Shown: in pieces, positions 14,733 through 22,901 of the stretch
Position numbering within the stretch: the first letter of the stretch is position 1
Layout: each line of letters starts with the position of its first letter
From: Fidelibacterota bacterium
Lineage (GTDB): Bacteria; Fidelibacterota; Marinisomatia; SCGC-AAA003-L08; D37C17
Assembly (NCBI GenBank): GCA_004124405.1
Contig: SCKP01000006.1
Location: 1 to 52,673 of the forward strand
DNA: 52,673 nucleotides
Reading direction: 5' to 3'
Made by a program: the position numbers and the translations under genes
The notes under the pieces: generated by a model
Database searches by the model: none
Seen by the model: only the letters and a program-made list of their open reading frames with translations
What the model was told of the DNA's origin: nothing

Positions 14733-16115
14733 GTGTCCTTTGAACTCCAGGAAAGCCATAGTAATGTAACCTTAGATGCCATCCGCAGACTTTATCGCCG
14801 GAATTCCCGAGTTACTCTTTATAAATTAATCCAGAAAACCCACCCATCAGAGATGGCATGGATTTATCGCTATCTCAATTCAGCCGAACGTAAATCTATT
14901 TTTCATTATATCCGCAGAATGGAAGGATTGGCTGATTTTCTCCATGAGATTGACCATGCCCTGGTTCCGGAAATATTTGCAGATTTATCCCCCCATGAAA
15001 CAGCCTCCACACTTTCTGACCTGCCACCGGAGGACCTAGCCGAATTACTGGATTCATTCCCACCTGAGCAAGCCGGTGAAATTCAGGAACTTCTGGGGAG
15101 TGAAGACAGGGAGGAACTGGCGGAGGTATTGCAATATGCTGATGAATCAGCCGGGCGGATTATGTCCCACGAGTATATGGCATTTGAGGAAAACCTTACG
15201 GTGGCAGAAGCCATTCAAAAATTTCAGCAACTGGGTGAAGAAGTAGAAATGCCTTTCTACATTTATGTAGTTGACGGCGCAGAAAAAATGGTGGGCGTTC
15301 TGTCCCTGCGTCAATTGCTGTTAAATAAACCGGAAACCCAGCTCAAAACAATAATGGAGCGGGATTTTATTTTTGTCAATCCTGATGAAGATCAGGAAAT
15401 TGTTGCTGATCTTGTGACCCAGTACAATTACCTGGCACTGCCGGTTCTGGAAAGCAGCGGAAAATTGGCTGGAATCGTAACGGTGGATGATGTGATAGAT
15501 ATTATCCGGGAGGAAGCGTCTGAAGATATGATGAAAATGGCAGGGGCTGGTGAAGATGAGGATATTTTGTTGAAATCCACTCTGCAAAATGCCGGAACTC
15601 GTTTCCCCTGGCTCATGGCGAGTTGGATTGGAGGCGTGGCAGCTCTCTGGATAATCGGTGCCTTTGAATCACTGCTCAATCAGACGGTAGCCTTGGTGGC
15701 CTTTATCCCGATTATTATGGGCATGGGAGGAAATGTAGGCACCCAAACCAGTACAATTATAGTGAGGGGAATTGCAACGGGGCACGTTAACCTGGAAGAA
15801 GTCTCAAAAGTAATTTTTAAGGAAATTCGAGTGGGTATCATTCTTGGATTGGTATATGGTATGCTGCTGGGGGTTCTGGTATATTTTCATTTTGTTCAAT
15901 ACCACTCACCATTTATGCTGGGATTGGTAGTGGGGATTTCAATTTTTACTTCCATGAGTATCGCCTGTCTGGTAGCATCGGTATTCCCTATTTTATTAGA
16001 AAAAGTAAACATTGACCCGGCAATTTCAACCGGTCCTTTCGTTACCACAGCCATAGATATTATTGGTATTTACAGCTATTTTCTTATCGCCGGAAGCCTG
16101 CTCCCTCTAAAATGA
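14733..16115 (+). CDS. mgtE: Magnesium transporter MgtE
   Basis: This is an inner-membrane Mg2+ channel gated by cytoplasmic Mg2+. The 460-residue protein has the acidic superhelical N domain (residues ~25-130, with LPPEDLAELLDSFPPEQAGEI), a pair of CBS domains (~130-260) and five membrane segments with the pore signature IPIIMGMGGNVGTQTSTI. The start is a GTG at 14733 preceded by TAGGAG at eight bases. An in-frame TGA at 14727 rules out anything earlier, and the two ATGs at 14726 and 14729 are out of frame. It follows the CBS-type enzyme by 16 bases and overlaps the next gene by four. Confidence 0.95.
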   Translation: MSFELQESHSNVTLDAIRRLYRRNSRVTLYKLIQKTHPSEMAWIYRYLNSAERKSIFHYIRRMEGLADFLHEIDHALVPEIFADLSPHETASTLSDLPPEDLAELLDSFPPEQAGEIQELLGSEDREELAEVLQYADESAGRIMSHEYMAFEENLTVAEAIQKFQQLGEEVEMPFYIYVVDGAEKMVGVLSLRQLLLNKPETQLKTIMERDFIFVNPDEDQEIVADLVTQYNYLALPVLESSGKLAGIVTVDDVIDIIREEASEDMMKMAGAGEDEDILLKSTLQNAGTRFPWLMASWIGGVAALWIIGAFESLLNQTVALVAFIPIIMGMGGNVGTQTSTIIVRGIATGHVNLEEVSKVIFKEIRVGIILGLVYGMLLGVLVYFHFVQYHSPFMLGLVVGISIFTSMSIACLVASVFPILLEKVNIDPAISTGPFVTTAIDIIGIYSYFLIAGSLLPLK

Positions 16116-17236
16116 CCATAATCATTTACCTATTATTGGGATCCATGCTTTACTATGCAGGGATGATACTTTGGTTTATTGCAGGGAATTTATTTTCTGA
16201 CTCTCAGGGGAATTCAAAAGATTCACCGGCTGTATCGGTCATTATTGCAATTCGAAATGGCGAAAAATCTCTCCCCAATTTACTGGCAGACCTTTCTGCG
16301 CAGGATTATCCGGGTGAAGTAGAATTTATTTTGGTTGATGATGAGTCAATTGATTCTACCAGAAAATTAATTCAAGAAATATCCGAGGTGGATAAACGGA
16401 TTATATTGGAAAATTCTTCAAATGGAGACACGATTCTAAATTATAAAAAGCGTGCCTTAAATGCTGGAATTAAAAGAGCAAAAAATGAGTGGCTGCTATT
16501 TACTGATGTTGATTGCAGACTCAATCCAGGATGGGTTTCTGGGATGGCTACTTATTTTGAGGATGATGTTGATTATGTTGTGGGTTATTCAGAAGCAGAT
16601 AGAGGGAAAAAATGGGTCACCCGCTTTCAAGCTTTAGATTTTTTAATGCTCATGATTGCAGCACGGGGTTCAACAAATTCTGGAAGAGCATGGGCAAGTA
16701 CAGGGCAAAATCAGGCTTATCGAAAGACCCTTTTTAATTCAGTTGGAGGATTTTCTCAAATAGCTAAAGAATTACAGGGAGATGATACACTATTTCTCCA
16801 GGTTTGTAGAAAAAATAAATCAGCTAAAGTAGTATTTGCAGATAAAAGCAATTGTCGAATTATAGCCCGGCAAGAAACAAGTTGGATCTCATTTTTCAAA
16901 CAAAGAATGAGGTGGGCAGGTGACGCAAACCTCATGTGGAAATTTAATCCTGCGTTTTTTATTTCCATTTTTAACACATTTTTGTTACCCCTACTGTTAG
17001 TAGTGACTATTTTTACAGGAATTTTTTCTAATCCCTATTATTTCACCGTTTTCACTAAGTTTTTAACGGTTCATTTAATCATTGAATTTATTTTGTATTT
17101 TATCGGAGTTCGCCAGTTTGATAAGAAAATCCAGGTTATTGATTTCACTTTCTGGTTTATGATACATATTCCCTACATTGTCTGCATGGGTGTGGGTAGT
17201 TTTTTCGCACATAAACTTGGTTGGAGGGGGCGATGA
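16112..17236 (+). CDS. Membrane glycosyltransferase, family 2
   Basis: It begins inside the mgtE stop (ATGA overlap). A first membrane segment (residues ~3-25) is followed by a GT-A domain with VSVIIAIRNGEKSL, ILVDDESIDST, the metal-binding DVD of LLFTDVDCRLNPGW, a GDD block (ELQGDDTLF) and QRMRW, the processive-type QxxRW motif. Three or four membrane segments close the protein. The layout fits enzymes that move sugar from a nucleotide donor to a lipid carrier or a growing glycan at the inner membrane. Neither donor nor acceptor can be inferred, and no other envelope glycan genes are adjacent. Confidence 0.85.
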   Translation: MTIIIYLLLGSMLYYAGMILWFIAGNLFSDSQGNSKDSPAVSVIIAIRNGEKSLPNLLADLSAQDYPGEVEFILVDDESIDSTRKLIQEISEVDKRIILENSSNGDTILNYKKRALNAGIKRAKNEWLLFTDVDCRLNPGWVSGMATYFEDDVDYVVGYSEADRGKKWVTRFQALDFLMLMIAARGSTNSGRAWASTGQNQAYRKTLFNSVGGFSQIAKELQGDDTLFLQVCRKNKSAKVVFADKSNCRIIARQETSWISFFKQRMRWAGDANLMWKFNPAFFISIFNTFLLPLLLVVTIFTGIFSNPYYFTVFTKFLTVHLIIEFILYFIGVRQFDKKIQVIDFTFWFMIHIPYIVCMGVGSFFAHKLGWRGR

Positions 17237-17295
17237 AATTAGATGCTGGCAGCAAATTAAAATATTTTACATAATTTATTAAGGAATCCAATGCA

Positions 17296-17679
17296 ATGAA
17301 ATTAGGTCAATTTATCAAATCAAATCCGAAAACAATACTCACCTTATTGGGTATTGGCATTTTAGTTTATCTCATGCTGGCCTTCAATTTAGATGTACGC
17401 GCAATTACAATTATCACCTTGTTATTAGGGTATATTACTAATGTATTTATTGGATTAACTACCCTAGTTGGATTGGTTCCCATTATTGGACCATTAATTG
17501 TAAAGGTTTTTACTATACCATTTTTCTGGTTGTTAAACGGGATGGGTTATTTTACCTCAGCTTATGCAATAAAAAAGGGGTATGGGAGAGATATTATGAG
17601 CCACCGCCTCATAACTATTACACTGTTAACTGGAATTGTATTGGGATATATCCTGGGACATTTAATACCGGTTCGTTAA
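17296..17679 (+). CDS. Small integral membrane protein, 127 aa, unknown function
   Basis: I do not recognise the family. Three or four hydrophobic segments are visible (residues ~13-30, ~35-60, ~62-90 and ~105-122), with short loops and a positively charged start (MKLGQFIKSNPK) and loop (KKGYGRD). It follows the glycosyltransferase by 59 bases on the same strand, has AAGGAATCC upstream, and ends at a strong terminator. It may be co-transcribed with the mgtE-glycosyltransferase pair. Confidence 0.65.
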   Translation: MKLGQFIKSNPKTILTLLGIGILVYLMLAFNLDVRAITIITLLLGYITNVFIGLTTLVGLVPIIGPLIVKVFTIPFFWLLNGMGYFTSAYAIKKGYGRDIMSHRLITITLLTGIVLGYILGHLIPVR

Positions 17680-17684
17680 AACAG

Positions 17685-17706
17685 AAAAGCCCCTGAAGGG
17701 GCTTTT
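17685..17706 (+). terminator. Intrinsic terminator after the 127-aa membrane protein
   Basis: AAAAGCCCCT pairs with AGGGGCTTTT around a very short loop, starting five bases after the stop. It can also serve the minus-strand gene ending at 17785. Confidence 0.8.
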
Positions 17707-17784
17707 CCTATCCGACGAGATCCTGAATCATTCTGCTAATAGATTGAAATGAATCTCTCTAAGAGCAGGTATTGTTTCATACTT

Positions 17785-17997
17785 TTATTTTTTATACCAA
17801 AGCACAACCAGCACTAAAGCCACTAATCCTGCAAGACCATTCTCTCCAATTTGTCCCATCAGATTGCCAATTCCACCAATGACCCCAAAATAATCATTGA
17901 AAAGAATACCGATGACAACCCCAAGAACGATCAGCCCCTGCAAGAATTCACTTATGATAGTGACCCACCCATTTACTGAGGATATAATTTCCTTCAT
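17785..17997 (-). CDS. Two-TM glycine-rich small membrane protein, 70 aa
   Basis: I do not recognise it. Two hydrophobic segments (LQGLIVLGVVIGILF and GLAGLVALVLVVLWY) flank a glycine-rich loop (GVIGGIGNLMGQIGENG), and the protein ends in KK. A ribosome binding site, AAGGAG, lies six bases before the ATG. It is a paralog of the next gene upstream on the strand, sharing the pattern GLIV(1)(4)GILF, then GGI, then GLAGL(2)LV. Size and layout recall phage holins or small membrane-tension proteins, but nothing around it supports a phage. Confidence 0.65.
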   Translation of the reverse strand: MKEIISSVNGWVTIISEFLQGLIVLGVVIGILFNDYFGVIGGIGNLMGQIGENGLAGLVALVLVVLWYKK

Positions 17998-18063
17998 TCG
18001 AATCTCCTTGTATTTATGAAATTACGATGGGGAGGATCATCTGATCCTCCCCATATAGGTGTG

Positions 18064-18282
18064 TTATTTTATAAATGAAACAAATACGAGGAATGCAAGC
18101 AATCCTGCTAGTCCACCGCCCATAAAAGCATCAACCAGGCTTACAATCCCACCAATAGGATTACCCCATCCACCAGGAAGTGTAAATAGGATTCCAGCAA
18201 AAACAGCTACCACTATTAAGCCTTTAAACAGGCCTACCAGTGCTGATGCTACATCATTTATCATTGTTGCTGCGTTTTTCAT
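18064..18282 (-). CDS. Two-TM glycine-rich small membrane protein, 72 aa (paralog of the 70-aa protein)
   Basis: The layout is the same as in its neighbour: KGLIVVAVFAGILF, a loop with GGWGNPIGGIVSL, and GGLAGLLAFLVFVSFIK. It starts at an ATG with GGAG seven bases upstream (minus strand) and precedes the 70-aa gene by 66 bases, so the pair is probably one transcript arising from a tandem duplication. No function is known to me. Confidence 0.65.
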   Translation of the reverse strand: MKNAATMINDVASALVGLFKGLIVVAVFAGILFTLPGGWGNPIGGIVSLVDAFMGGGLAGLLAFLVFVSFIK

Positions 18283-18703
18283 TGTTTTTCTCCTTTTTGT
18301 TTTTGTTTACTTCTCAAACTAAACGTACTGCAATTTGAGAATTTATTCCCTTTTTATAAGGTGGAGGGAACCACCCATTAGCCTTTCTGTTCAATAAACA
18401 CCGAATGACATCTAATATCATTGCCATTCTTATATTTGAACTTATGAAACATTATTAATTCAAGTCAACACTTATTTAAAGTAATACTTTAACACCATAT
18501 ATTGAGGTATAAATATTTTTAGCCACAACTTATAGTAAATGAACCCTTTAATCTAAAGCAAAAAAGTTTTAGAAACATAGAAAAATATTAGTTTTTAACA
18601 ATAAATTTTATGCTGAAATTCTATTTACCTAATAATCCTAAATTACTCTCTTATTTTTAAGAATTATAATCAAAAAATATCAATTATATTAAGATCACCC
18701 ATG
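18283..18703. other. AT-rich intergenic region
   Basis: No gene is convincing. A TCTCAAA/TTTGAGA inverted repeat near 18315-18342 lies just upstream of the small membrane protein pair and might be an operator. A 16-codon open stretch from ATG 18610 ends at 18660 and looks like chance, unless it is the displaced N-terminus of the hydrolase downstream. Confidence 0.35.
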
Positions 18704-18871
18704 TAATATTTTAACCCGGAATCAATTATTCTGCCAGATATTAATTCATATTATCAATCATTAAAATTTGTCTATCCCCTAATACGGTATGATGCTGAAG
18801 CCTATCCTTCATTAATTATCAGCACTAAACTTTATAAGGGACTAAATGGTGAAAATCCTCCTGTTAAAATA

Positions 18872-19795
18872 ATGACACCCCCAAAATATAGAGATAGGGT
18901 GGCCATATTATTTCCGGGAGCTTCTCCAACTGCGGAAGAGCATCCTAAAATGATAATGCTTGGGCAGGTATTAGCACAAAATGGGTTTAAGGTGTATATA
19001 CCCAGAATACCCCCATTGAAAAAACTGGATATAACCATGATAAATGTCCAGTGGTTCACCTGTTTTTATAGGTGGATTATTGATACGGAAAAAGTAAACC
19101 CACAACGGATTATAATGGCTGGGGTAAGTTATGGCGGCGGTTTAATGTTACGAATGCTTAAAGAGATAAATAATAAGCTTCCATTCCCTAAATCTATTTT
19201 AACTATTGGAACCTACTCCGATGCTCATTCGCTCTTCCACTATTTTCTTACTGGAATTATATCATCAAACGGGAAGCAATTCCGAATACCACCCCATGAA
19301 TGGGGGTTGGTAGTTATTTTTCAAAATTATTTAAAAAATTTGCAGACAAATTGGGACTCCTCAGAGCTGCAGAAAGCAATCCAATTGAAAATTCAGGATA
19401 ATAATGTAGAGTGTGATATCCAGGTTAAAAAACTACCTGATTTTCAGAAGGATATTTTTCATTCTATTATAAGTGGAAAAACAAGCCCGGAAGTTAAGAA
19501 ATTAGCCCAGACCATTTTAAGAAATGAACAAGAGTCATTTATCAATCTATCTCCAAAATATTGGGCTAAAGATATCTCAGAAAAAGTGTTTATTTTACAT
19601 GGTTTAAATGATTCCATGGTTCCATTTACAGAATCCATTCAACTTGCAGGATATTTACCAAATACTGAATTATGTGTTTCCTGTTTACTTGAACATAAAG
19701 AAATTTCTTTAAATGGCGGTTTCTTCTTCAATTTTAAGGAATTGTTTAAGCTGCTTCAATTCCACGCAAAATTATTTTCTCATTATGAAAATTAA
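18872..19795 (+). CDS. Alpha/beta-hydrolase-like protein, start uncertain
   Basis: The protein has ILFPGASPTAEEHP, in the place of the usual oxyanion-hole loop, the nucleophile elbow GVSYGG (serine) and a late block VFILHGLNDSMVPF with the acidic residue; a histidine in LLEHKEI may complete the triad. It looks like a serine hydrolase of unknown substrate. The frame stays open and protein-like for about 50 codons upstream of this ATG (from about 18704, reading ILPDINSYYQSLKFVYPLI) but offers no ATG, GTG or TTG. Either a CTG at 18731 or an ATT is used, or a frameshift has separated the true start. It overlaps the next gene by 11 bases. Confidence 0.6.
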   Translation: MTPPKYRDRVAILFPGASPTAEEHPKMIMLGQVLAQNGFKVYIPRIPPLKKLDITMINVQWFTCFYRWIIDTEKVNPQRIIMAGVSYGGGLMLRMLKEINNKLPFPKSILTIGTYSDAHSLFHYFLTGIISSNGKQFRIPPHEWGLVVIFQNYLKNLQTNWDSSELQKAIQLKIQDNNVECDIQVKKLPDFQKDIFHSIISGKTSPEVKKLAQTILRNEQESFINLSPKYWAKDISEKVFILHGLNDSMVPFTESIQLAGYLPNTELCVSCLLEHKEISLNGGFFFNFKELFKLLQFHAKLFSHYEN

Positions 19796-20429
19796 AACAT
19801 TTTTAGGAGGATATGACAAAAATTTAAGTTATCTGGTTTGGTGTGAATCAACAGGATTAGCTGGAATTGTTGATGCAGCTGTAGATATTACTGAAATTCT
19901 TGAATTTATTAATTCAAAAAATCTCATACTGGAAAAATTGTTTATTACACATTCGCATTTTGATCATATTAAATATTTAAATGATTTAACCCATCAGTTT
20001 CCCCAATTACAACTTTGTGGTTATAATTTCCCCGAAGAAGAATTTGGAGACGATTTTCGAGGATTAACACATCATGAAATAATTCCCCTCGGAACAGAAA
20101 TGCTTACCATATTACACACACCTGGCCATTATCCCGACAGTATTTGCTTATGGAATAAAAAGGACAACTGTGTTTTTACAGGAGATACAATGTTTGTAGG
20201 CAGGACAGGGCGGACAATTGGTGCAAAAAGTAATATTTCACACCTTTATACCAGTATTTATGATAAACTATTGAAATTACCCCTGCAGACTATTATTTAT
20301 TCAGGGCATCATTATGGATATAAAAAGTCCATCACATTGAAGGAGAATATCAGATTATCCTCCTTTTTCCAGTGTAATTCTGAGGTTGAATTTATCCAGG
20401 TTATGAAACAATTTGAAAAAAATCGCTGA
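19785..20429 (+). CDS. MBL-fold metallo-hydrolase (glyoxalase II-like)
   Basis: The metallo-beta-lactamase metal site is complete: THSHFDH at residues 55-61, TPGH in HTPGHYPDS, GDT in FTGDTMFVGRTGR and the final histidines in YSGHHYG. The GDTMF.GRTGR block is typical of the hydroxyacylglutathione hydrolase / persulfide dioxygenase branch. A thioester hydrolase or a related thiol-linked enzyme is likely, with two metal ions. A start at 19713 is possible but adds an unrelated 24-residue tail, so ATG 19785, inside the end of the hydrolase gene, is preferred; the overlap suggests translational coupling. Confidence 0.8.
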   Translation: MKIKTFLGGYDKNLSYLVWCESTGLAGIVDAAVDITEILEFINSKNLILEKLFITHSHFDHIKYLNDLTHQFPQLQLCGYNFPEEEFGDDFRGLTHHEIIPLGTEMLTILHTPGHYPDSICLWNKKDNCVFTGDTMFVGRTGRTIGAKSNISHLYTSIYDKLLKLPLQTIIYSGHHYGYKKSITLKENIRLSSFFQCNSEVEFIQVMKQFEKNR

Positions 20430-20612
20430 TTTTAATAGAATTCCAAATATTCCAGTAATTCAACCAAAGTAGTAAACTACCCAAAATTCAAAATTATTAG
20501 TAAAAATACGCAATAATTCCTGTGATTCAGGGAAAAAGTACGTTTCTAGTGGGAAAATATCACAAAAAAGCACCCCCAAAAGTAATATTTTACTATTATT
20601 TCAAAATAATGC

Positions 20613-20642
20613 TTGATATTATAGAGGAGAATGCCATATTTT
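20613..20642 (+). promoter_or_regulatory. Possible promoter of the 75-aa repeat protein
   Basis: TTGATA (20613-20618), 18 bases, then TATTTT (20637-20642). It is the best sigma-70-like pair in the 266-base gap upstream of the 75-aa gene, which otherwise shows no gene. Confidence 0.35.
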
Positions 20643-20695
20643 TAGCTGTCGATTGTAAGAAAAACAAACAACTAATTGAATAAGGAGAGCTAACT

Positions 20696-20923
20696 ATGGC
20701 AGAAAAAGTCAAAACAACTGGTGTAACTAAAGAGTCTGGATTTCTATACTATTTAGATAAAAATGGTAATGTATCCAGAACTAAAATGGCTCGTGGGGCT
20801 AATAAGGGCGGCAACGCTGAAGTTGTTGCAAATGCTGGCGTAAACCGTGAATCAGGCTGGCTTTATTTTATTGATAAGGACGGCGATGTTTCTCGTGCAA
20901 AAATGGCGAGAGGCCGTAAGTAA
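20696..20923 (+). CDS. 75-aa protein made of two tandem repeats, unknown function
   Basis: The protein is two copies of one 25-residue unit joined by a short Gly/Ala linker. Copy 1 reads VTKESGFLYYLDKNGNVSRT and copy 2 reads VNRESGWLYFIDKDGDVSRA, each followed by KMARG. The unit has a beta-turn-beta look with an exposed aromatic pair and a basic tail. From memory, similar small proteins with a GxLYxxDKxGDxSRxxMARG pattern occur in other bacteria, without assigned function. The Shine-Dalgarno AAGGAGAG is strong and a terminator follows closely, so it is probably a well-expressed single-gene unit. It has no signal peptide or membrane segment. Confidence 0.8.
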   Translation: MAEKVKTTGVTKESGFLYYLDKNGNVSRTKMARGANKGGNAEVVANAGVNRESGWLYFIDKDGDVSRAKMARGRK

Positions 20924-20942
20924 CATTCAGTTAATACCTATT

Positions 20943-20976
20943 AAAAGCCCCGATCATTAATTTGATTGGGGCTTTT
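20943..20976 (+). terminator. Intrinsic terminator of the 75-aa protein gene
   Basis: AAAAGCCCC (20943-20951) pairs with GGGGCTTTT (20968-20976), with inner GATCA/TGATT pairing. It lies 20 bases after the stop. Confidence 0.85.
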
Positions 20977-21002
20977 AGTTTCTGTATAATTCCCCTCCTT
21001 TA

Positions 21003-22256
21003 ATGAACCATCCTTCCCTTATTTCCCTATTCCTTTTTTATTCAATTTCTTTTGCATCTCAAATTGTGGATGTGAAAATTGTGGGTAATAAGCATAGCCA
21101 TGATGAAATTATCCTCAGAGAGATTCATCATCCGATACCTGGTGAATATGACTCAACTTTTGCCAGGGATGATAGAAACCGGATTTATAATTTAGGTTTA
21201 TTTTCCACGGTTGATATTAGACAGATTGATTCCCTATATATTATCACCCTGATTGAAACTTTTCGTTTTTTCCCCATTCCCATCGCAGATTATAACGAAG
21301 CAAAAGGATGGTCTTACGGTGGAGGAATTGCATTTTTAAATTTCAACGGTTTGAACCAAAAACTTATTTTGGGTGGAATTGGGGGTAAGGAGACCACCTA
21401 TTTTCTTAATTTTAAAGATCCATGGGTGACGGGAAACCATGTTTCTTTATTGGGTAATGTTTACCAGTTTAATACAAAAAACCCTGTGTACTCATATCAT
21501 TATAAGGAAAGAGGGATTAATATTGGAACGGGATTTTATAAAAAGAAAGTCCACAAATTCAATTTTCTATTAGGTTTGGAGGCTGCATCAATCGACACCG
21601 CCGGTTTTGATTATTCTAGTTTGAACTACCCCCATAAAATATTTTCAGACTATAATTATATAAGAGGTGAGATTGGCTATGTATTTGACCGGAGAGATAT
21701 CTATCTGGACCCAACATCCGGGGAAAGACTCAGTTTTTACTTTAAACCAAAAATTTCAATGGGTGAATCAGAGAATTATTATCGTTTCCAATTTGGATAT
21801 TCAAAATATTACCAACTCTCTGAAAAATATTTTAACCCCGTATTTTCTGTAAATTCAAAATTATACCTCCAATATTCTAAGGCTCTCCCAATTTTTGAAT
21901 ATTTGTACTTAGGCGGTGAGGATTTTGTAAGAGGATATTCACCTTTACCGGAAAAAAATGATATTGAAGTATCCCATTTGATTGAAGGATTTAATATTAT
22001 TTACCAATCATTTCAATTGCAGCATACTCTTATTGAAAAGAAGGATTATAGCGGAGTAGAACTGGGTATCGATGTGGTTTACTTTTCTGATTTTGGAATC
22101 AGCGCCAATGACATCGCTTCATTCAAACTACAGAATACGCTGATTGGGTTTGGATTTGGATTCCGGTTTTTTGCTTCAGGTGCCGGGGTAATTGGGATAG
22201 ACTTTGGCTTTAATCCATTCAGCCAGCAGTTTCTCCACCTTTCTGACAGTAATTAA
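21003..22256 (+). CDS. BamA/TamA-like outer-membrane protein with one POTRA domain
   Basis: A signal peptide (residues 1-18) is followed by one POTRA-like domain (about 20-90: VDVKIVGNKHSHDEIILREI then YNLGLFSTVDI). The rest forms a beta barrel with the Omp85 block YLGGEDFVRGYSP, whose VRGY motif sits in the conserved loop L6, and the final strands end FGFNPFSQQFLHL. At 417 residues it is far shorter than BamA, which has five POTRA domains, so it is more likely a side branch of Omp85 (patatin- or surface-antigen-like barrel) than the essential BamA. The first ATG has little ribosome binding site. Confidence 0.8.
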   Translation: MNHPSLISLFLFYSISFASQIVDVKIVGNKHSHDEIILREIHHPIPGEYDSTFARDDRNRIYNLGLFSTVDIRQIDSLYIITLIETFRFFPIPIADYNEAKGWSYGGGIAFLNFNGLNQKLILGGIGGKETTYFLNFKDPWVTGNHVSLLGNVYQFNTKNPVYSYHYKERGINIGTGFYKKKVHKFNFLLGLEAASIDTAGFDYSSLNYPHKIFSDYNYIRGEIGYVFDRRDIYLDPTSGERLSFYFKPKISMGESENYYRFQFGYSKYYQLSEKYFNPVFSVNSKLYLQYSKALPIFEYLYLGGEDFVRGYSPLPEKNDIEVSHLIEGFNIIYQSFQLQHTLIEKKDYSGVELGIDVVYFSDFGISANDIASFKLQNTLIGFGFGFRFFASGAGVIGIDFGFNPFSQQFLHLSDSN

Positions 22257-22894
22257 TTTTTCTTCCGAAATATCATAGCCTTCTCAAAACGGTTTTCCGT
22301 TCCATCAAGCATTCTTTTGATATTACTCCTATGGGTATAAATAATAAAAAAGCTTAAAAAAATGGTAAAAGGTAAATAATAGGGATTATTAATTGTATCC
22401 CTAAAATAATGTGCAAAGTAAATAACGGAAACACTTCCAAGCATTGTTCCTAATCCCACATAGCCTGTAATTAACAGGATAACCAGCCATAAAAGTATAG
22501 CAAGGGAGATAGAAGGCCATGAAATAGCAAAAACCATCCCGATTGCAGCGCCGCCGCCCTTCCCGCCGCGAAATCCATGGTAGAGTGGATACACATGCCC
22601 CAGAATAGCAGCAACCCCACAAAATATGATGAGCAGATTTGGATCAACTGTTGAACTGGAAAAAATAGGAAGACTCATTGCAGAAATAAATTTTGCAGAA
22701 ATAAATCCTTTTAGGATATCAATTCCCAAGACTCCTGCCGCAAAAGATGCCCCTTGGACTCGAAAAGCATTTGTTCCTCCAGCATTGCCGCTGCCCATAT
22801 TTCGAATATCCACCCCCTTTAATTTTCCCAGGAGTATACTTCCAGAAGTTGAACCAATCAAATAGCTTAGCACTAATTTTATAAGGATTTCCAT
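22253..22894 (-). CDS. plsY: Glycerol-3-phosphate acyltransferase PlsY
   Basis: It moves an acyl chain from acyl-phosphate to glycerol-3-phosphate, the first step of phospholipid synthesis, in the inner membrane. The three family motifs are visible: GSTSGSILLGKLKGVDIRNM-GSGNAGGTNAFR, then HVYPLYHGFRGGKGGGAAIG, then the late YTHRSNIKRMLDGTENRF. It has 213 residues with five membrane segments expected. It starts seven bases after the FakAB fusion, so the acyl-phosphate producer and user are co-transcribed. Its stop overlaps the end of the convergent BamA-like gene by four bases. Confidence 0.93.
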   Translation of the reverse strand: MEILIKLVLSYLIGSTSGSILLGKLKGVDIRNMGSGNAGGTNAFRVQGASFAAGVLGIDILKGFISAKFISAMSLPIFSSSTVDPNLLIIFCGVAAILGHVYPLYHGFRGGKGGGAAIGMVFAISWPSISLAILLWLVILLITGYVGLGTMLGSVSVIYFAHYFRDTINNPYYLPFTIFLSFFIIYTHRSNIKRMLDGTENRFEKAMIFRKKN

Positions 22895-22901
22895 TGTAGA
22901 A

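Noticed and set aside
17785-18282. Holin-like proteins as part of a prophage
   Set aside because: No lysin, tail, capsid or integrase gene is nearby; the neighbours are housekeeping genes.
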